A stretch of DNA of 64,000 bases from Dendrolimus kikuchii (GCA_019925095.2 CM034412.1:2108001-2172000); one strand, 5' to 3'; shown: positions 21,204 to 32,756, numbered from the stretch's first letter. Program-made: numbers and translations. Notes: generated by a model not told the origin, from the letters alone.

Positions 21204-21620
21204 TATGTGTGAAATTCACACACGGCAGAAGTGAAACTTCATAAAAGTAGCCTACGAGAGAATTAGATAAATATAGAGTATTAGGTTAATTATAAGGTTT
21301 ATTATTTTTATAATATTTTTACTAAGCTCAAAATTATTTTATATTTTAATGCAAAAATTATATTTTATTATTATTACACATATTATTCAAATTCCATGTT
21401 TTCACTTTCAATAAATGACACGAGAGGCTTATGATAACTAAAATAGGAAACAAATGCTCCAGTTTCAATTTGATTTATGAACTTCAAAACTTCAAAATAT
21501 TTCCAACTCTATCTTTATCAGCATAGTGTTTAAATTACTAAATATCTCTTTTTAGTGTCGCTTTTTTCGTTTCATCGAGTTTCAAAGCATAACGATTCTA
21601 AAGAAGTTTCACTTCAATAT
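21204..21620. mobile_element. MITE-like element V, copy 1
   Basis: Left end TGTGTGAAATTCACACACGG then GCAGAAGTGAAACTTC; right end TAAAGAAGTTTCACTTCAAT, so GAAGTGAAACTTC is inverted at the two ends. The internal TTTAGTGTCGCTTTTTTCGT and GTTTCATCGAGTTTCAAA recur at 26640-26721. Non-coding; superfamily unknown. Confidence 0.6.
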
Positions 21621-21630
21621 CTAAGTATTA

Positions 21631-21877
21631 AAAAAAAACCGACTTCAAAAACTAAAAAGTATAAAATAACTTATTTCTAAAGCTATTATTATTCATATAT
21701 ATTATCTAAAACATCTTAAACTCGGTGCTTAGTAATTTTCAAAAAAATATAGTAAATTTTATGTTTTACTTTGCACCGACTTCAAGATGTTTTAGATAAT
21801 ATATATTAATAATAATAGGTTTAGAAATAAGTTATTTTATACTTTTTAGTTTTTTAGCTTTTGAAGTCGGTTTTTTT
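21631..21877. repeat. Foldback element, ~90-bp arms
   Basis: Left arm 21631-21721 (ACCGACTTCAAAAACTAAAA ... ATTATCTAAAACATCTT) is inverted at 21784-21877 (AAGATGTTTTAGATAAT ... TTTTGAAGTCGGTTTTT) with about 60 bp between. The CCGACTTC end recurs inverted at 22507. No coding capacity. Confidence 0.85.
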
Positions 21878-21994
21878 AACCGAAGTTTTTTAATTTTATT
21901 TCTTACTTTTTAGTGTCTAGCTATGTATGGGTAGATCTACGAAAGGTGCCGCGCTCCTTAAAAAATATAGGTCCCAAGAAACGGGAACAAAAAA

Positions 21995-22460
21995 ATGTCT
22001 GTAAAATGAAAACTACTGGGCCAAACTATGTTAAATTTTTAGGGAACTAAATGGCAACTATTCCGCATCAAACTAAATAAGAATCACGTAAATCGGATCA
22101 TAAATCTCAGTGTAATCGGTGTACATATGGAATGGAATGGAAAAATTTTCATAAAAAATGTTCATAAAATGAAAACTACTGAGCCAAACTACGTCAAATT
22201 TTTAGGGGACTAAATGGCAGCTATTCCGCGTTGAAAAAAAAAATCACGTAAATCGGATCATAACTCTCAGAGTAATCGGTGTACATATGGAACGAAATGG
22301 AATTTTTTTCATAAAAAATGTTCATAAAATGAAAACTACTGGGCCAAACTATGTTAAATGTTTAGAGGACCAAATGGCAGCTATTCCGCGTCGAAAAAAA
22401 AAGAATCATGTAAATCGGATCATAAATCTCGGAGTAATTGGTGAACATACATAAAAAAAA
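21995..22460 (+). repeat. Tandem array, three units of ~160 bp
   Basis: GAAAACTACT starts at 22008, 22171 and 22331, giving periods of 163 and 160 bp. Each unit has AAATGGCA(A/G)CTATTCCGC, TCGGATCATAA and TAATCGGTGTACATATGGAA (the last unit is altered). The array is followed by GAAGTCGG at 22507, the same end as the foldback, so array and foldback may form one composite element. Confidence 0.9.
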
Positions 22461-22519
22461 AACAAAAAAAAGATCTCGACGAATTGAGAACCTCGTCCTT
22501 TTTTGAAGTCGGTTAAACA

Positions 22520-22757
22520 CCGCTGTTAACTTGTAACATAGGGCACGTCTTAAAGACCGTTTAGCTTGCAAGTTATATACGGCGCAAAGCAAAGGGAATG
22601 CTTTATTGGCCCTATTTAGCATGTATTTGACAGGCCCCAGCCAGACCCAGTGCGCCACATTACTTCGGGGCTTTGCTCAATACAATTTAACCTTGAAAGT
22701 CGTTCTCGTTTCTATTTCTGTTCTAATAAGTTCACTGAAGTATATTTTGTTTGTGTA
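22520..22757. other. Possible very degraded LINE fragment
   Basis: A minus-strand frame here (WVWLGPVKYMLNRANKAFPL) faintly recalls LINE C-terminal regions. The match is too weak to call. Confidence 0.2.
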
Positions 22758-22970
22758 TCTATACTAATATATAAAGCTGAAGACTTTGTTTGTTTGTTTG
22801 AACGCGCTAATCTCAGGAACTACTGGTCTGATTTGAAAAGTTCTTTCAGTTTTAGATAGCCCATTTATCGAGAAAGGCCATAGGTATATCATCACGCTAA
22901 GACAAATAGGAGTGGAGCATTAATGAAGAATATTTCGAAATCGGGGTTTATTTCCTTTTGAGAGCTTCCG
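22758..22970 (+). mobile_element. Helitron-like remnant H4, copy 1
   Basis: Starts TCTATACTAATATATAAAGC after an A, then TTTGTTTGTTTGAACGCGCT, AATCTCAGGAACTACTGGTC and TAGATAGCCCATTTATCGAG, collinear with 56413-56640. I cannot place the 3' end. Confidence 0.55.
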
Positions 22971-23699
22971 CTGCGTGCGCTGTGTAAACGGTTAAAGTTT
23001 CGCAAAAATCTGTGAAAGAATTGTTTCCCTTTAAAAATTCCAAACAAAAGTCCGCGACAGCATATGTCTACCTCTTAAGGTTGACTCCATAATATGGTAC
23101 CATGGAGCTGATCTGATGATGGATTCGGAAGGTGGCCATAGGAACTCCAGTACTATACAAGATATACCCGTCGTGTTTGGGCTCGTTTTACTTGTCTTGG
23201 CTAGCACTCTGCTGCTACATGATATCCAGAATCTCAAAAACTTGTATCTAAAAGCCCTTTTTAAAAAGCATATACTTGTCTTGGCTAGAACTCTACTGCT
23301 GAAAACTTAAAAAAAAAATAAGTTATTTAACATTTATCTTGAAATAACAAACAGTTCAATTTTGTTGATATAGATGCACAGTGGGCAACGTAGCAAACAA
23401 TTTCTGGCCGATTAACCGCTGCCTGTGGGTACTGTTGTCCGCAACTGCATTCTGGACTGAGGTATATTGATAGAGCAAGTATTGCGGCTAACCGCATATT
23501 GGCATCGTTTGAAAGCTAACTTACAGACTGGCCAAATAGAGTAGAAAATAACAGGGGCGCCACTTTCGCAAATTTATCTAAAGTCTAGCAACTCGATTAA
23601 TTTTGATACTTACTAGTGATTTTTGGTATTACATCAAACATGGTGCAAGTATCGAGTTGCTTCATTTACGATATACGTCTTTTGTTTATAACCTATGAT
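22971..23699. other. No recognisable feature
   Basis: Two GTCTTGGCTAG repeats (23195 and 23278) about 80 bp apart. No gene recognised. Confidence 0.35.
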
Positions 23700-23965
23700 G
23701 TTTACTTTAATAATAATGGCTATAACGAGAAAAATAAACAAATAAAGTATATTGATCTTGCTCACGAGGTTACCGCCATGTGGAACCTGGACTCGACAAT
23801 CATAGTACCGATAGTGGTGTCAGTGAATGGACTAATAGCGAAGAGCCTTGACTGCCACCTTGAAAGGCTCTCGCTTGGTATCTGGTTGAAGGGTCGGATG
23901 AAATAGGCAGCTCTGTTACACATGGCCCGTATTGTGAGGAGCTTCCTATGTCTGGAGCCTTAACA
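23700..23965 (+). pseudogene. LINE polyprotein C-terminal relic
   Basis: The frame through 23906 reads YIDLAHEVTAMWNLDSTIIV, PIVVSVNGLIAKSLDCHLER, LSLGIWLKG, a stop, then AALLHMARIVRSFLCLEP. The MWN...IVPIVVS...G.IAKSL pattern recalls the tail domain that follows reverse transcriptase in a group of invertebrate LINEs. The clade is not certain. The upstream part is missing and there is an in-frame stop. Confidence 0.6.
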
Positions 23966-24821
23966 ACCGGTAGCCTGGACCCTAGGCCCCACTGGCGGCA
24001 TAGATCATTTTTTATAATATAATTTAATGTTAATATTTTATAAGATATTTATAACAAAAATGTAAAAAACTTGAAAATAAAATATATATGTGAATAATAA
24101 AATGGCTATAACTTTGTCAGTAATATCTTTAGCACCTTTTGATAATTAGTTAGCATTATATCGATTAATCAAAGCGAAACGAACTATTACAGTCCTATAA
24201 TGTTGGTAGTTCTTTGGCAAATATCATCCAATTAGGACGAAAATATTTTTGCTTTAAATAACACTAGACATCCTTGGTAAACTTTAAAAATCACTGCTAG
24301 TGTGAGACTTAGTGTTATTATTTTAATTGATTATAAAATTAAATAAATAATATTAATGTTAAAACTATAATAACATGAATAAATTCACTTTATTTACAAT
24401 TAACTGACATTGACTACAGACTAGACTTCATGTTCTAGACATTATGGCTAGGTTTTATTGTATCTCCATATCGTCTACAAATAAATGAATGTGATTTGAT
24501 TTGATAAATATGAACATTCGCCCTTTATTTCTTCTGTAAGTATTGAACTACAACGCAAAAGCAAATCACAAAACCCTTTTCGTAGCCGACATGTACCCAT
24601 GATAAAATGTAATAAACGGCATGTGTGATTCAATCAATCATGCCTTGTGTTGTGGGCTCGCGTTGTGTTTGTAACAATCGTATTTTGATAAATATTCGCT
24701 TTTATTTGGTACTGTAAGGATTTATAAAGCCCTTGTACGGTTTAAGATGGACTTTTGCAATTCTGTGCTCTTTTAAAGCCTGATTTACATTTATATTGTT
24801 ACGAATTTGCGCGATACCAAT
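23966..24821. other. No recognisable feature
   Basis: AT-rich, no convincing reading frame. Confidence 0.4.
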
Positions 24822-25085
24822 TTAACCCTTAAAAGGGGCCAAATATAATATTATCTTTGCCCATAATCTGCCAGCTGCCATTAAAATTGCCGCGCCTAAA
24901 TCAAGAGAATTATATCGTCTGTTTTACTCTAATATAAATTCTATGTAGTTAGAAGGAGAAAGCATCAGTTCAACGTTCGTTTCAATTGTCTATATTTGAC
25001 CACAAATTTGTGGTGCTTCCCAATTAGCCGTGTGTGACAGTTCGGCAACAAATTTGTGGTGGTTCTGTCTTAAAAGGTCAAAATT
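24822..25085 (+). repeat. Dispersed repeat P, copy 1
   Basis: Starts TTAACCCTTAAAAGGGGCCA and shares CATAATCTGCCAGCTGCCAT, TTTTACTCTAATATAAA and GGTGCTTCCCAATTAGCCGT with 40091-40299. The TTAACCCTT start resembles piggyBac-type ends, but I find no matching inverted end, so the class is open. Confidence 0.6.
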
Positions 25086-25837
25086 TCTTTAAAAAGATTA
25101 AAAGTGTACACACTTTTAATTAAGAATTTTTACAAATACATCCAAATACAAGAAGCCTAATCCGTAAAGCAGAAGATAGAATAAATAGATGAATATCGAT
25201 GTCGATGTGAGATTCCTCGCCCGAATGTACACTTAGTTAAACTATCAACCGCAGTTGAAACTCAACTAACTCTGTCTCAACGGGCTGACCTTATATATTT
25301 ACAAAATAGACAGGGAGCCCCAATGGAAAGGCATTCATTAGAATTTTAAAACTTGTAAACTTAATCTGAAATAACATAGCTTTTAAGAACTTGCAGCGAA
25401 ATTTTAATAACATTAATGGTTTGTGATGTCTTATCTAAAGGCCGGCAGTAATAGAAAGGTATTAACGATCGACCATAGACAGTTACTTTTCAATACTTAG
25501 AGAATTAAAGCAAACAAGTGACAGTGAACAATTAAGACAACCATAAACAGGGTTATAGATATTAATTTAAATAGCAAAGGTAATAAAACACCTGGTTGCT
25601 TAAGGATTATAGGGATTTCGTCGTCTCAGAACACTTCAGTTGTTACAGTATTGTTCTTTTTTTTTATTGCGCTAATCATTGTTCACTGCTTGAAGACGAA
25701 AGTCTTCGAGTGTACGCACGTTCTTAACTTGTTGTTCTTGATGTCCCTGCTCCGTCTGGGATAATGCTAGTGTTATTTGTAATGTGATATTGTTATTGAT
25801 TGTTTTTGACGTTAAATATTGACAGATAATGTCTGTA
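25086..25837. other. No recognisable feature
   Basis: No gene or repeat identified. Confidence 0.35.
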
Positions 25838-26136
25838 TCCCGCAGGAACGGAGATAGAATACAATTTCTTTCAGCTGGGTGTTCTGTTGTAAGAGGCGAA
25901 AAAACAACCCACAGTCAGTTAATAGGGTATTTGCCTCTGGATGGCTATCGCCCCAAGTATGTCGCTATAAAAAGCTTGAGTTGTGGTCTGGCATTAGTGG
26001 CCAGGTTCCAGTCTCCCTTTAAAGAGTGGCAGCACATTGGTAGTATCTTTGGTGTTTCAAATGTCCATGAGCGATGATATCCACTTTCCACCAGGTGGAC
26101 GGCTTGCCTGTCTGCAGAACTCATGCAATAAAAAAA
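25838..26136 (+). mobile_element. SINE-A, divergent copy
   Basis: CCCGCAGGAACGGAGATAGA to CTCATGCAATAAAAAA. It follows SINE-A throughout with many substitutions and small deletions. Confidence 0.8.
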
Positions 26137-26139
26137 TTG

Positions 26140-26721
26140 TGTGTGTCCAGTTCACACACAGTAGAAGTGGAACAAAGTGTGATAAGGCATGGGAGGGATT
26201 CTAAATTTCGTGACGTCACATTTCATATATTATATCGTTATAATATATTGCAAAAGTGGATGGATGCAGAAGTCGTGGAAGGCCACGACACACCTTCCAT
26301 GATCGAATTGATCGTGTACTAGTAGAAGATGATGTCAGGAGCCTTAAGAACAGACGAGCGTGCATGACAAGAGTTATGAATGTCAAAGAAGCAAGTGAGG
26401 TGTGTAAGAACAAGCCTAAATGGCGCTGTTATTCGTGCCTATCCCGCAAGGGAACTGGCCTGAAGTTATGTATGTATGTATGTATAATATATTTAAGCTT
26501 TAAAACACGAAATTTAAAGTATTAACGAAAATTCAAATAATTCCCAGCTCTATCTGTATGAGCATAGTGTTTAAATTATTAAATATAATGTATTCAATAT
26601 CATTCTCTTGCAGGCTTAGTCCTATAGATGTGTGTGTTTATATCTTTTTAGTGTCGCTTTTTCGTTTCATCGAGTTTCAAATCACAACGATTCTAAAGAA
26701 GTTTCACTTCAAAAATATACA
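26140..26721. mobile_element. MITE-like element V, copy 2, split by RTE-1
   Basis: Left end GTGTGTCCAGTTCACACACA then GTAGAAGTGGAAC; right end CTAAAGAAGTTTCACTTCAA. It carries the V core blocks (AGCATAGTGTTTAAATTA, TTTTTAGTGTCGCTTTTTCG). The RTE-1 insert is at 26249-26483. Confidence 0.6.
26249..26483 (+). mobile_element. RTE-1 LINE, 5'-truncated
   Basis: Codes from QKWMDAEVVEGHDTPS in a shifted frame and MDGCRSRGRPRHTFHDRIDR in the RTE-1 frame to the tail. It lacks the usual CGCTCTGTTGTTCG (CGCTGTTATTCG here), so the frame breaks near the end. ATAATATATT flanks both sides (26240-26249 and 26484-26493). Confidence 0.85.
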
Positions 26722-27096
26722 CTAATCATTAACGGCGTTATTTTTAGCACTATTATAATTAAGACGCATTTGGTCAGTTACGTTAGTAGCACTAACGTTA
26801 TCCCAGATGGAGCAGAAACATACGGAGATGTGTGCGTCAATACTTAGCTAATAGCCGACGGCTTAAAAGTTTGACAATAACTGGAAGCGACTGTACTAGA
26901 ACAAACCAGAACTGTCTAGAATATTCTACAAGTTGCTCCGCTGAAGTAATCTGAGTATGCCCTAATGAAGTAGGATTATGCTATGCTTACATAGTTCCAT
27001 GTGTAAGTATGCTCGGGTGGCCTCTGTTGTACAGGTGTGACGACAATGCATTTTAAGTGTACACACGGGCGAGGAATTTGTCAAACTTGTTTGGTC
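26722..27096. other. No recognisable feature
   Basis: Short frames only. Confidence 0.35.
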
Positions 27097-27430
27097 TGAA
27101 AGAGAGTGTCGGGGTGAAGGTAAGGAAAGGAATGCTCCGGTGGTTCGGGCATGTGGAGAGAATTCATGATGAAAGAATGACTAAACAGATATACAATGCA
27201 AAAGTGGATGGATGCAGAAGTCGTGGAAGGCCACGACACACCTTCCATGATCAAATTGATCGTGTACTAGCAGAAGGTGATGTCAGGAGCCTTAAAAACA
27301 GACGAGCTTGCATGACAAGAGTTATGAATGTCAAAGAGGCAAGTGAGGTGTGTAAGAATAAGCCTAAATGGCACTCTGTTGTTCGTGCCTACCCCGCAAG
27401 GGAACTGGCGTGAAGTTATGTATGTATGTA
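27097..27430 (+). mobile_element. RTE-1 LINE, 5'-truncated
   Basis: An open frame from LKESVGVKVRKGMLRWFGHV to AYPARELA and stop, then (ATGT)n. TGTTTGGTC is duplicated at 27088-27096 and 27431-27439. The coding region is intact after the truncation point. Confidence 0.9.
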
Positions 27431-27439
27431 TGTTTGGTC

Positions 27440-29097
27440 GTAGCGGCTATACGACAGTTGCAATCGCAGCAATATTGAAAACCAACCCCGTCGAACTATT
27501 TATTTGACTTTAACGTTGCACGTCCGTCAAGTTGCGAATTTTTGACAGTACTTTTCACATGTGACAATTGTCTTACTTCATTGTTTTAGGGGACGTGATA
27601 ATGCCGTTCTGTGAGTCATGTAATGCATGGAATATAAACTGTCGTAATCATATCTGAATTTAATCGTAATTAATAATTTTGAAATGAAAATGTTTTAATT
27701 AAAAACATTTATTTAGGTTTAAAAGTCATAATTTTAGTTTTATTTCACTTTTTAGTATAAATATGTGGGTTCTATGGCTTAGATATTACGAAATATCATG
27801 AATGAAGAATATTATGGAATTACAATCACAGTACAAAATGGGGTACCCTCGAAATTAGTTCCGCCATCTTCTTTAGATGGCGTTACGGGTATCGATTCAT
27901 CATTATTTTGGGTTATATAACTATGTATAATTTTTTAGATGCATTTTTCTTAGGATTGGAAGTTCTTTTCTCTCATAATCATAAAAACCTACCATTAAAC
28001 GTGTATTCTTCGCAACAGTAACAGCACATTACTAATTGGTCAGTGATCGACTTGTCGCAATTAAAATAATCCGTTGGACACTGTATACTTGTAATCGTGG
28101 TAAAGTAGTCGAATTTGTAACAGATCTAGATTTGTACATATTTTATATTCCGACTAAATGTTTTTGTGTTTTGCTTTGTACTTTTATTTTTAAAAGTTAT
28201 AACTGTGGGCAAAAATTAACAAAAGTTGAAGGTAGTTTGTTATTTTTGCATAGGAATTGTTGGGTTGGTATAGAAATCTCAACTGTTTGGTGAATACAGT
28301 TTTTCAAGTTGCCTTAAGAACTTGATTGTTTTCCGTCAGTCAAAACTTATACTTTGCCTGAGGTTGGAGTTCGAGTGTCTGTTTTCTTGAAGTTATTTCC
28401 AAAACTGGAATATTTATAAATATTAAAAATAATCAGATCCACAACCCGGGCAAAGCTATCTTAAGTTGAAACCGGACGTGGCAGTCAACATATTATCAAG
28501 ATTTCATAGAGATATGAAGATGTCCATGGATTTAATTTTTTGAATACGAGGATAAAAAGTTTTAAATCGTATAAAATTCATATCTCAACATATACTTCGC
28601 GAATATAATTCAAGCCAATTATTGAAATTATTTCTGACACTATAACCTTAATTTTTTCAGAATTTTCTCTTTCATACTTCAAATGTTAGATAAAGGAACA
28701 CACTTTTAAGCCTTTGGAATTTAACACTTATTGACTTAAATAAAAGATTCATTAAAGAACATAGAACGTGTTGGCAACACCATCATAAAATATTTTTAAT
28801 TTTTGAACTAGCAACACAGTCGTAGCTTTTTGTTTCTATTCCATTGTGGTTGTTAGCGAAGTGCACATGTAAACTTATTTAAAGTGATTAATTATAGGCT
28901 TCTCCCACTAACAGTGTTTAGTTTATATAGCTACATCGACTACTAGTACCGCCCACATTATAAGGTGATTCATGCATAATATATTTCGACTTCCAACAGC
29001 GTTTGATAGCTATAAGTGCGATCAGTATCACACAGAATGTAATTTTTGCGAAATTTACTACAAAATTTAAAAACAGCACATACAGACACAGAGTGTT
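27440..29097. other. 1.65 kb without a recognisable gene or repeat
   Basis: The longest frame (28036-28293, 85 codons) has no motif I know. The sequence appears unique within this window; a host exon is not excluded. Confidence 0.4.
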
Positions 29098-29190
29098 CTG
29101 ATGTATATTACCCATAACACAAGCGTAATTTGCATAGCGTGGGGATTTATGATGTGTGTGTTTGTCTGTCGATTATTGCTAGGGTCCCGT
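29098..29190 (+). mobile_element. SINE-B, 3' part
   Basis: TGTATATTACCCATAACACA to GTGTGTTTGTCTGTCGATTA matches the SINE-B body. The tRNA head and most of the tail are missing. Confidence 0.7.
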
Positions 29191-29479
29191 TTTTTCCAAA
29201 ATAATCCAAAAAAGTTGAAGAAGAACAATTGTTTAACACAGAATGATATATTTTGTTATTCTTTAAAAAAAATATGTTTTTTTAAATAATAGTCATTTGT
29301 TCCTAAAATAAATAAAATCAAAGACATTTATTTATTCCAGAAATGAACATTTTTGCAGCATTTTAAAAGGCATCCAAAATTTTTGTAGTTTTGGTTACAA
29401 GTCATTTATAGTAACAATTTACATTCACACATTATGATTACAATAAGTACTTATTATTCAATATATTCTATGTATTTCT
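29191..29479. other. No recognisable feature
   Basis: AT-rich sequence without a supported feature. Confidence 0.4.
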
Positions 29480-29810
29480 GAAAGAGAGTGTCGGGGTGAA
29501 GGTAAGGAAAGGAATGCTCCGGTGGTTCGGGCATGTGGAAAGAATGCACGATGAAAGAATGACTAAACAGATATACAATGCAAAAGTGGATGGATGCAGA
29601 AGTCGTGGAAGGCCACGACACACCTTCCATGATCAAATTGATCGTGTACTAGCAGAAGGTGATGTCAGGAGCCTTAAGAACAGACGAGCTTGCATGACAA
29701 GAGTTATGAATGTCAAAGAGGCAAGTGAGGTGTGTAAGAATAAGCCTAAATGGCACTCTGTTGTTCGTGCCTACCCCGCAAGGGAACTGGCGTGAAGTTA
29801 TGTATGTATG
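29480..29810 (+). mobile_element. RTE-1 LINE, 5'-truncated
   Basis: Open frame 29496-29795 (KVRKGMLRWFGHVERMHDER to AYPARELA), then (ATGT)n. A 13-bp duplication TCTATGTATTTCT lies at 29467-29479 and 29811-29823. Nearly identical to 27097-27430 and 2845-3278, suggesting recent activity. Confidence 0.92.
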
Positions 29811-29823
29811 TCTATGTATTTCT

Positions 29824-30339
29824 ATTATTTATTATGTGTAAGATAATTTAAGACAATGTCATTAACCATTGGTAGTAAAATTAGGTACATATGTAATTCG
29901 TGAAATTAGTCAAATTATATCTAATTATACGTTCGTACTCTTTTGCGACCGTATGTTTCCACCCACATACGTCATCAGAATATAATACATGCGGACATAA
30001 TCTTTACTCTGCAACTAAGGCATTCTAGTTTGTATTAAATTCCGGACCTGTAGCTCCGGGATGATTCAGCCGGCCGGTATTAAGGGATTTGCTGTTGAGC
30101 GTTTCAGTTGCCCGGGATTACGGAATCACGGGATTCCCGGGATTAGTTTGTATTGAAGTGATCTGGGTGAAACCGTTTTAATTATTAAATGAACGTGTTT
30201 CCTTGACTCGTCCTTAGGGAGCTTCGCTAATGGAGGTACGGGGGTCATTTAATTATGTATAGTTACTTACCGCGGCGACACTTAATTTTCACCTACATTC
30301 TGTAGTCAAGATAACCTCTTTGACGGCATCTGTGGTTGA
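29824..30339. other. No recognisable feature
   Basis: A GGGATTACGG-ATCACGGGATTCCCGGGATTA stretch near 30115-30145 is locally palindromic. No gene. Confidence 0.4.
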
Positions 30340-30955
30340 GCGGGCCTAGCCATTGCCGGACTAGCTCACTGCAGCGCCGCGTGCCAATGCGTCTTCTCGA
30401 GGTCGCCGGCCTTCAGCTGGCACCCGGAGAGGCAGGTACGCGCATTACTTCCCTCCCTGAGTTAGGTTCCGTTTACCGCGGGGGGCCTTTAGCTTGCTAG
30501 AAGAGCAAAGGACCTTCTACCCCCGCACAACGAAGTGGGGTGTGTTCTCCCAGGGCACACTCCAGGCACTTTATTGCGCTGGATCGGCTGGGCGTAACTA
30601 TGTTCTAAATCTCAGCCTTTCCAACACATACAAAGCGCAGGGTCGCCAGGGAGGAGGGGGTTTTTAGTGGGTATTGGGGTTGCTCGCCCGTGCAGCAACG
30701 CTCGGAGTCTTCCACACTATTCTGTGACGTCGATCGCGGACGGAGCGCTGCCAAGAGCATACTATTGCTGCAGTGTTATCGCCCCCGACCGACGCGTGTC
30801 GTTCCCTTGGCAAGACCCAGTTTGTGCGTAAATCGGTTAAGCATTTTCCCTCGCCTCAAAAAAAAAAAAAAAAGCTCACTGCAGCGCAGAGGCTTCAGGT
30901 TCGATTCTTGGCATAGCAAATTTCGGAGTCGAAATTTCCGTTATTTACTATTATA
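30340..30955 (+). mobile_element. SINE-B, split by an R1-type LINE
   Basis: The head GGCATCTGTGGTTGAGCGGG lies left and CAGAGGCTTCAGGTTCGATT (B box) with TTCCGTTATTTACTATTATA lies right of a 495-bp insert. Without the insert the SINE reads through normally. Confidence 0.85.
30378..30872 (+). mobile_element. R1-type LINE 3' end with poly-A
   Basis: GC-rich, ending CTCGCCTC then A15. The 15-bp duplication AGCTCACTGCAGCGC lies at 30363-30377 and 30873-30887. Its middle (GGGGGGCCTTTAGC, GCAAAGGA, GCGCTGGATCGG, TGGGCGTAACTA, AATCTCAGCCTTT) matches the reverse of 52560-52720, which belongs to a copy with R1-like coding sequence. This is 3' UTR only. Confidence 0.75.
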
Positions 30956-31141
30956 ATATAGTAGCATCTCGATATCTCGATTGTCAAGGAAATGCAATTA
31001 ACTTCGACTTAACAAGAATTTCGAGATATAAAGTATTTCATGGCTAAAATTTCGACTTAAGAAGGCGCGTGTTAAGACTCATGTTGTTGCTAGTTAGCAG
31101 CCAAATAAGTACTGATCGAAAAAACAAATTTAGATTTGTTG
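30956..31141. other. No recognisable feature
   Basis: AT-rich sequence with CTCGATATCTCGA-type direct and inverted motifs (30965-31030). No gene. Confidence 0.4.
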
Positions 31142-31416
31142 ATTTTTTTTTTATGCAGGAGATCAGCAGACAGCTATGCACATTTGCAACACCAAAGATA
31201 CTACAAATGCGCTGCTGCTCTCTTAAGGGAGACTGGAACCTGGTCACTAATGCCGGAACATAACTCAAGGTTGTTATGGCGACATACTTTAGACCAGTGG
31301 TGGTAGCCATCCAGTCGGGCAAATGCTCTACCACCTGGCTGTGGGTTGTTAAGTCGCCTCTTACGACAGACCGCCCGGCCGCAGGAAATTGTATTCTTTC
31401 TCCGTTCCTGCACGGA
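31142..31416 (-). mobile_element. SINE-A, reverse, with internal deletion
   Basis: Poly-T, GCAGGAGATCAGCAGACAGC then directly TATGCACATTTGCAAC, so about 37 bp of the 3' region is missing; the rest runs to TCCGTTCCTGCACGGAT. Confidence 0.85.
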
Positions 31417-31711
31417 TAAAAATTTAATTACCTTATGGTACACAGCTGTGCGACTTAGAAAGTTTAATGAATTAATTCATTGCTCATGTAGGTTGTCTGG
31501 AAGCAATCGCTAATAGCGATAAGACCGCCTATTGTATTGTAAAATTTTATTTCTTTTAACTGTATCTTTTAAAACACAATAATAGTACATTATGGTACTA
31601 GTGTGTAACATTGGTGATTACCGCCGAGGCGCCATTGAGACTTGAGCCGTAGGCGAGGGTCTTAAGAGAGCCGAGGACGGTAATCATCAATACACACGTG
31701 TATCATACGAC
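31417..31711. other. No recognisable gene
   Basis: Includes GGTGATTACCGCC at 31612 and GACGGTAATCATC at 31676, an approximate inverted pair. Confidence 0.35.
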
Positions 31712-32083
31712 GTTTTTCAACACACTTGTGAATAAAATAACAACAAAAACTCATTTTATTTAGTAGATAAAAAAAAGTTATATATGAGTGAAAGTTTTAT
31801 TTATTAAACACGTACGAGTTAAAATTATCTATTTAAATAAGAAGTTGCATGAAATGAGCAAGCAATAGGAACATTAATTTATTTGTTCTATAGAACACGA
31901 TTTTTTTTTTTTAATAAAAACTTTTTTAAGAACAAAGCAACCCAACCAATCAAATTAAAAAAAAATCTATAACTCACTAGTGAGTTATAATGTTTTTTAC
32001 TCACAGTTTGATAGTGGGTGTCATTCTGTGCCTACTAATTTCAGTGACCATAGAGCCACTTTATGAGCAAGTGTGTTGAAAAG
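31712..32083. mobile_element. TIR-bounded non-autonomous DNA element, probable
   Basis: Left GTTTTTCAACACACTTGTGA is mirrored on the right by AGCAAGTGTGTTGAAAAG. About 370 bp, non-coding, with a central palindrome ATAACTCACTAGTGAGTTAT at about 31970. GAGCAAACGTGTTGAAAA at 39180 may be a further end. Confidence 0.5.
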
Positions 32084-32104
32084 TATATTTATTCATTCAT
32101 TCAT

Positions 32105-32245
32105 TCTATCTATCTCTGTCTATTATTTCCCGATTCTAGAACTTTCGTCTTCATCGTCTATCCCTTTCTAAAATGTATCTGCCCTTGTCTTTTCTTTCTT
32201 TTTTCCAACTAGATTATTCCATCATCACTGGCCACAATATTATGA
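32105..32245 (+). repeat. Dispersed repeat Y, copy 2
   Basis: TATCCCTTTCTAAAATGTAT and TTCCATCATCACTGGCCACA match 15225-15395. Confidence 0.5.
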
Positions 32246-32486
32246 ACTTTTATAAACATAGCGTGTGTCCTTTTATAACTTCTATGAAACAATATTTAAA
32301 TTGGATAAGAATCTTAATGGCACAAATGATTTAAAATTCTTTATTTTAGGCCGAAAATAAATCATTTCGCATGTCAACAGGATTTTTTTAAAACGTGCCC
32401 AGATTTAGTAAATCACGAGAAACATTCCAAACTTTCGTAAGGTCAAGGTCTGATGCCAGGAGTGCCATACACGAAACGATGGTATT

Positions 32487-32756
32487 TTTTTTATTGCTAA
32501 AAACACAGCAGACTAGCTGACAATCCAACTGTGATGGAAAGTGCTTACCGTCGCCTGTGGACATTAGCACTATCAGAGGTGCTGCCAATTTGCTGCTGGC
32601 CCCCAAGGAGAGGCTGAGAACATAGTTGTTATGGCGGCATGCTCTAGACTAGGGGTGGTAGCCATCCAGACGGGCAAATACCCTACCACCTGGCTTGTTT
32701 TGTCGCCTCTTATGACAAGCCACGGGAATTAGTATCCTTTTTCCGTTCCTGCACGG
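32487..32756 (-). mobile_element. SINE-A, divergent subfamily, reverse
   Basis: ATTGCTAAAAACACAGCAGA to TTTTTCCGTTCCTGCACGGA. It shares GTGATGGAAAGTGCTTACCG with 56970-57266, suggesting an older subfamily. Confidence 0.75.

Noticed and set aside
21995..22460. CRISPR-like array
   Set aside because: Units of ~160 bp are direct tandem repeats without unique spacers, in a eukaryotic transposon context.
22362..22658. Minus-strand frame with faint LINE similarity (WLGPVKYMLNRANK)
   Set aside because: Too short and too weak to separate from chance; kept only as a low-confidence region note.
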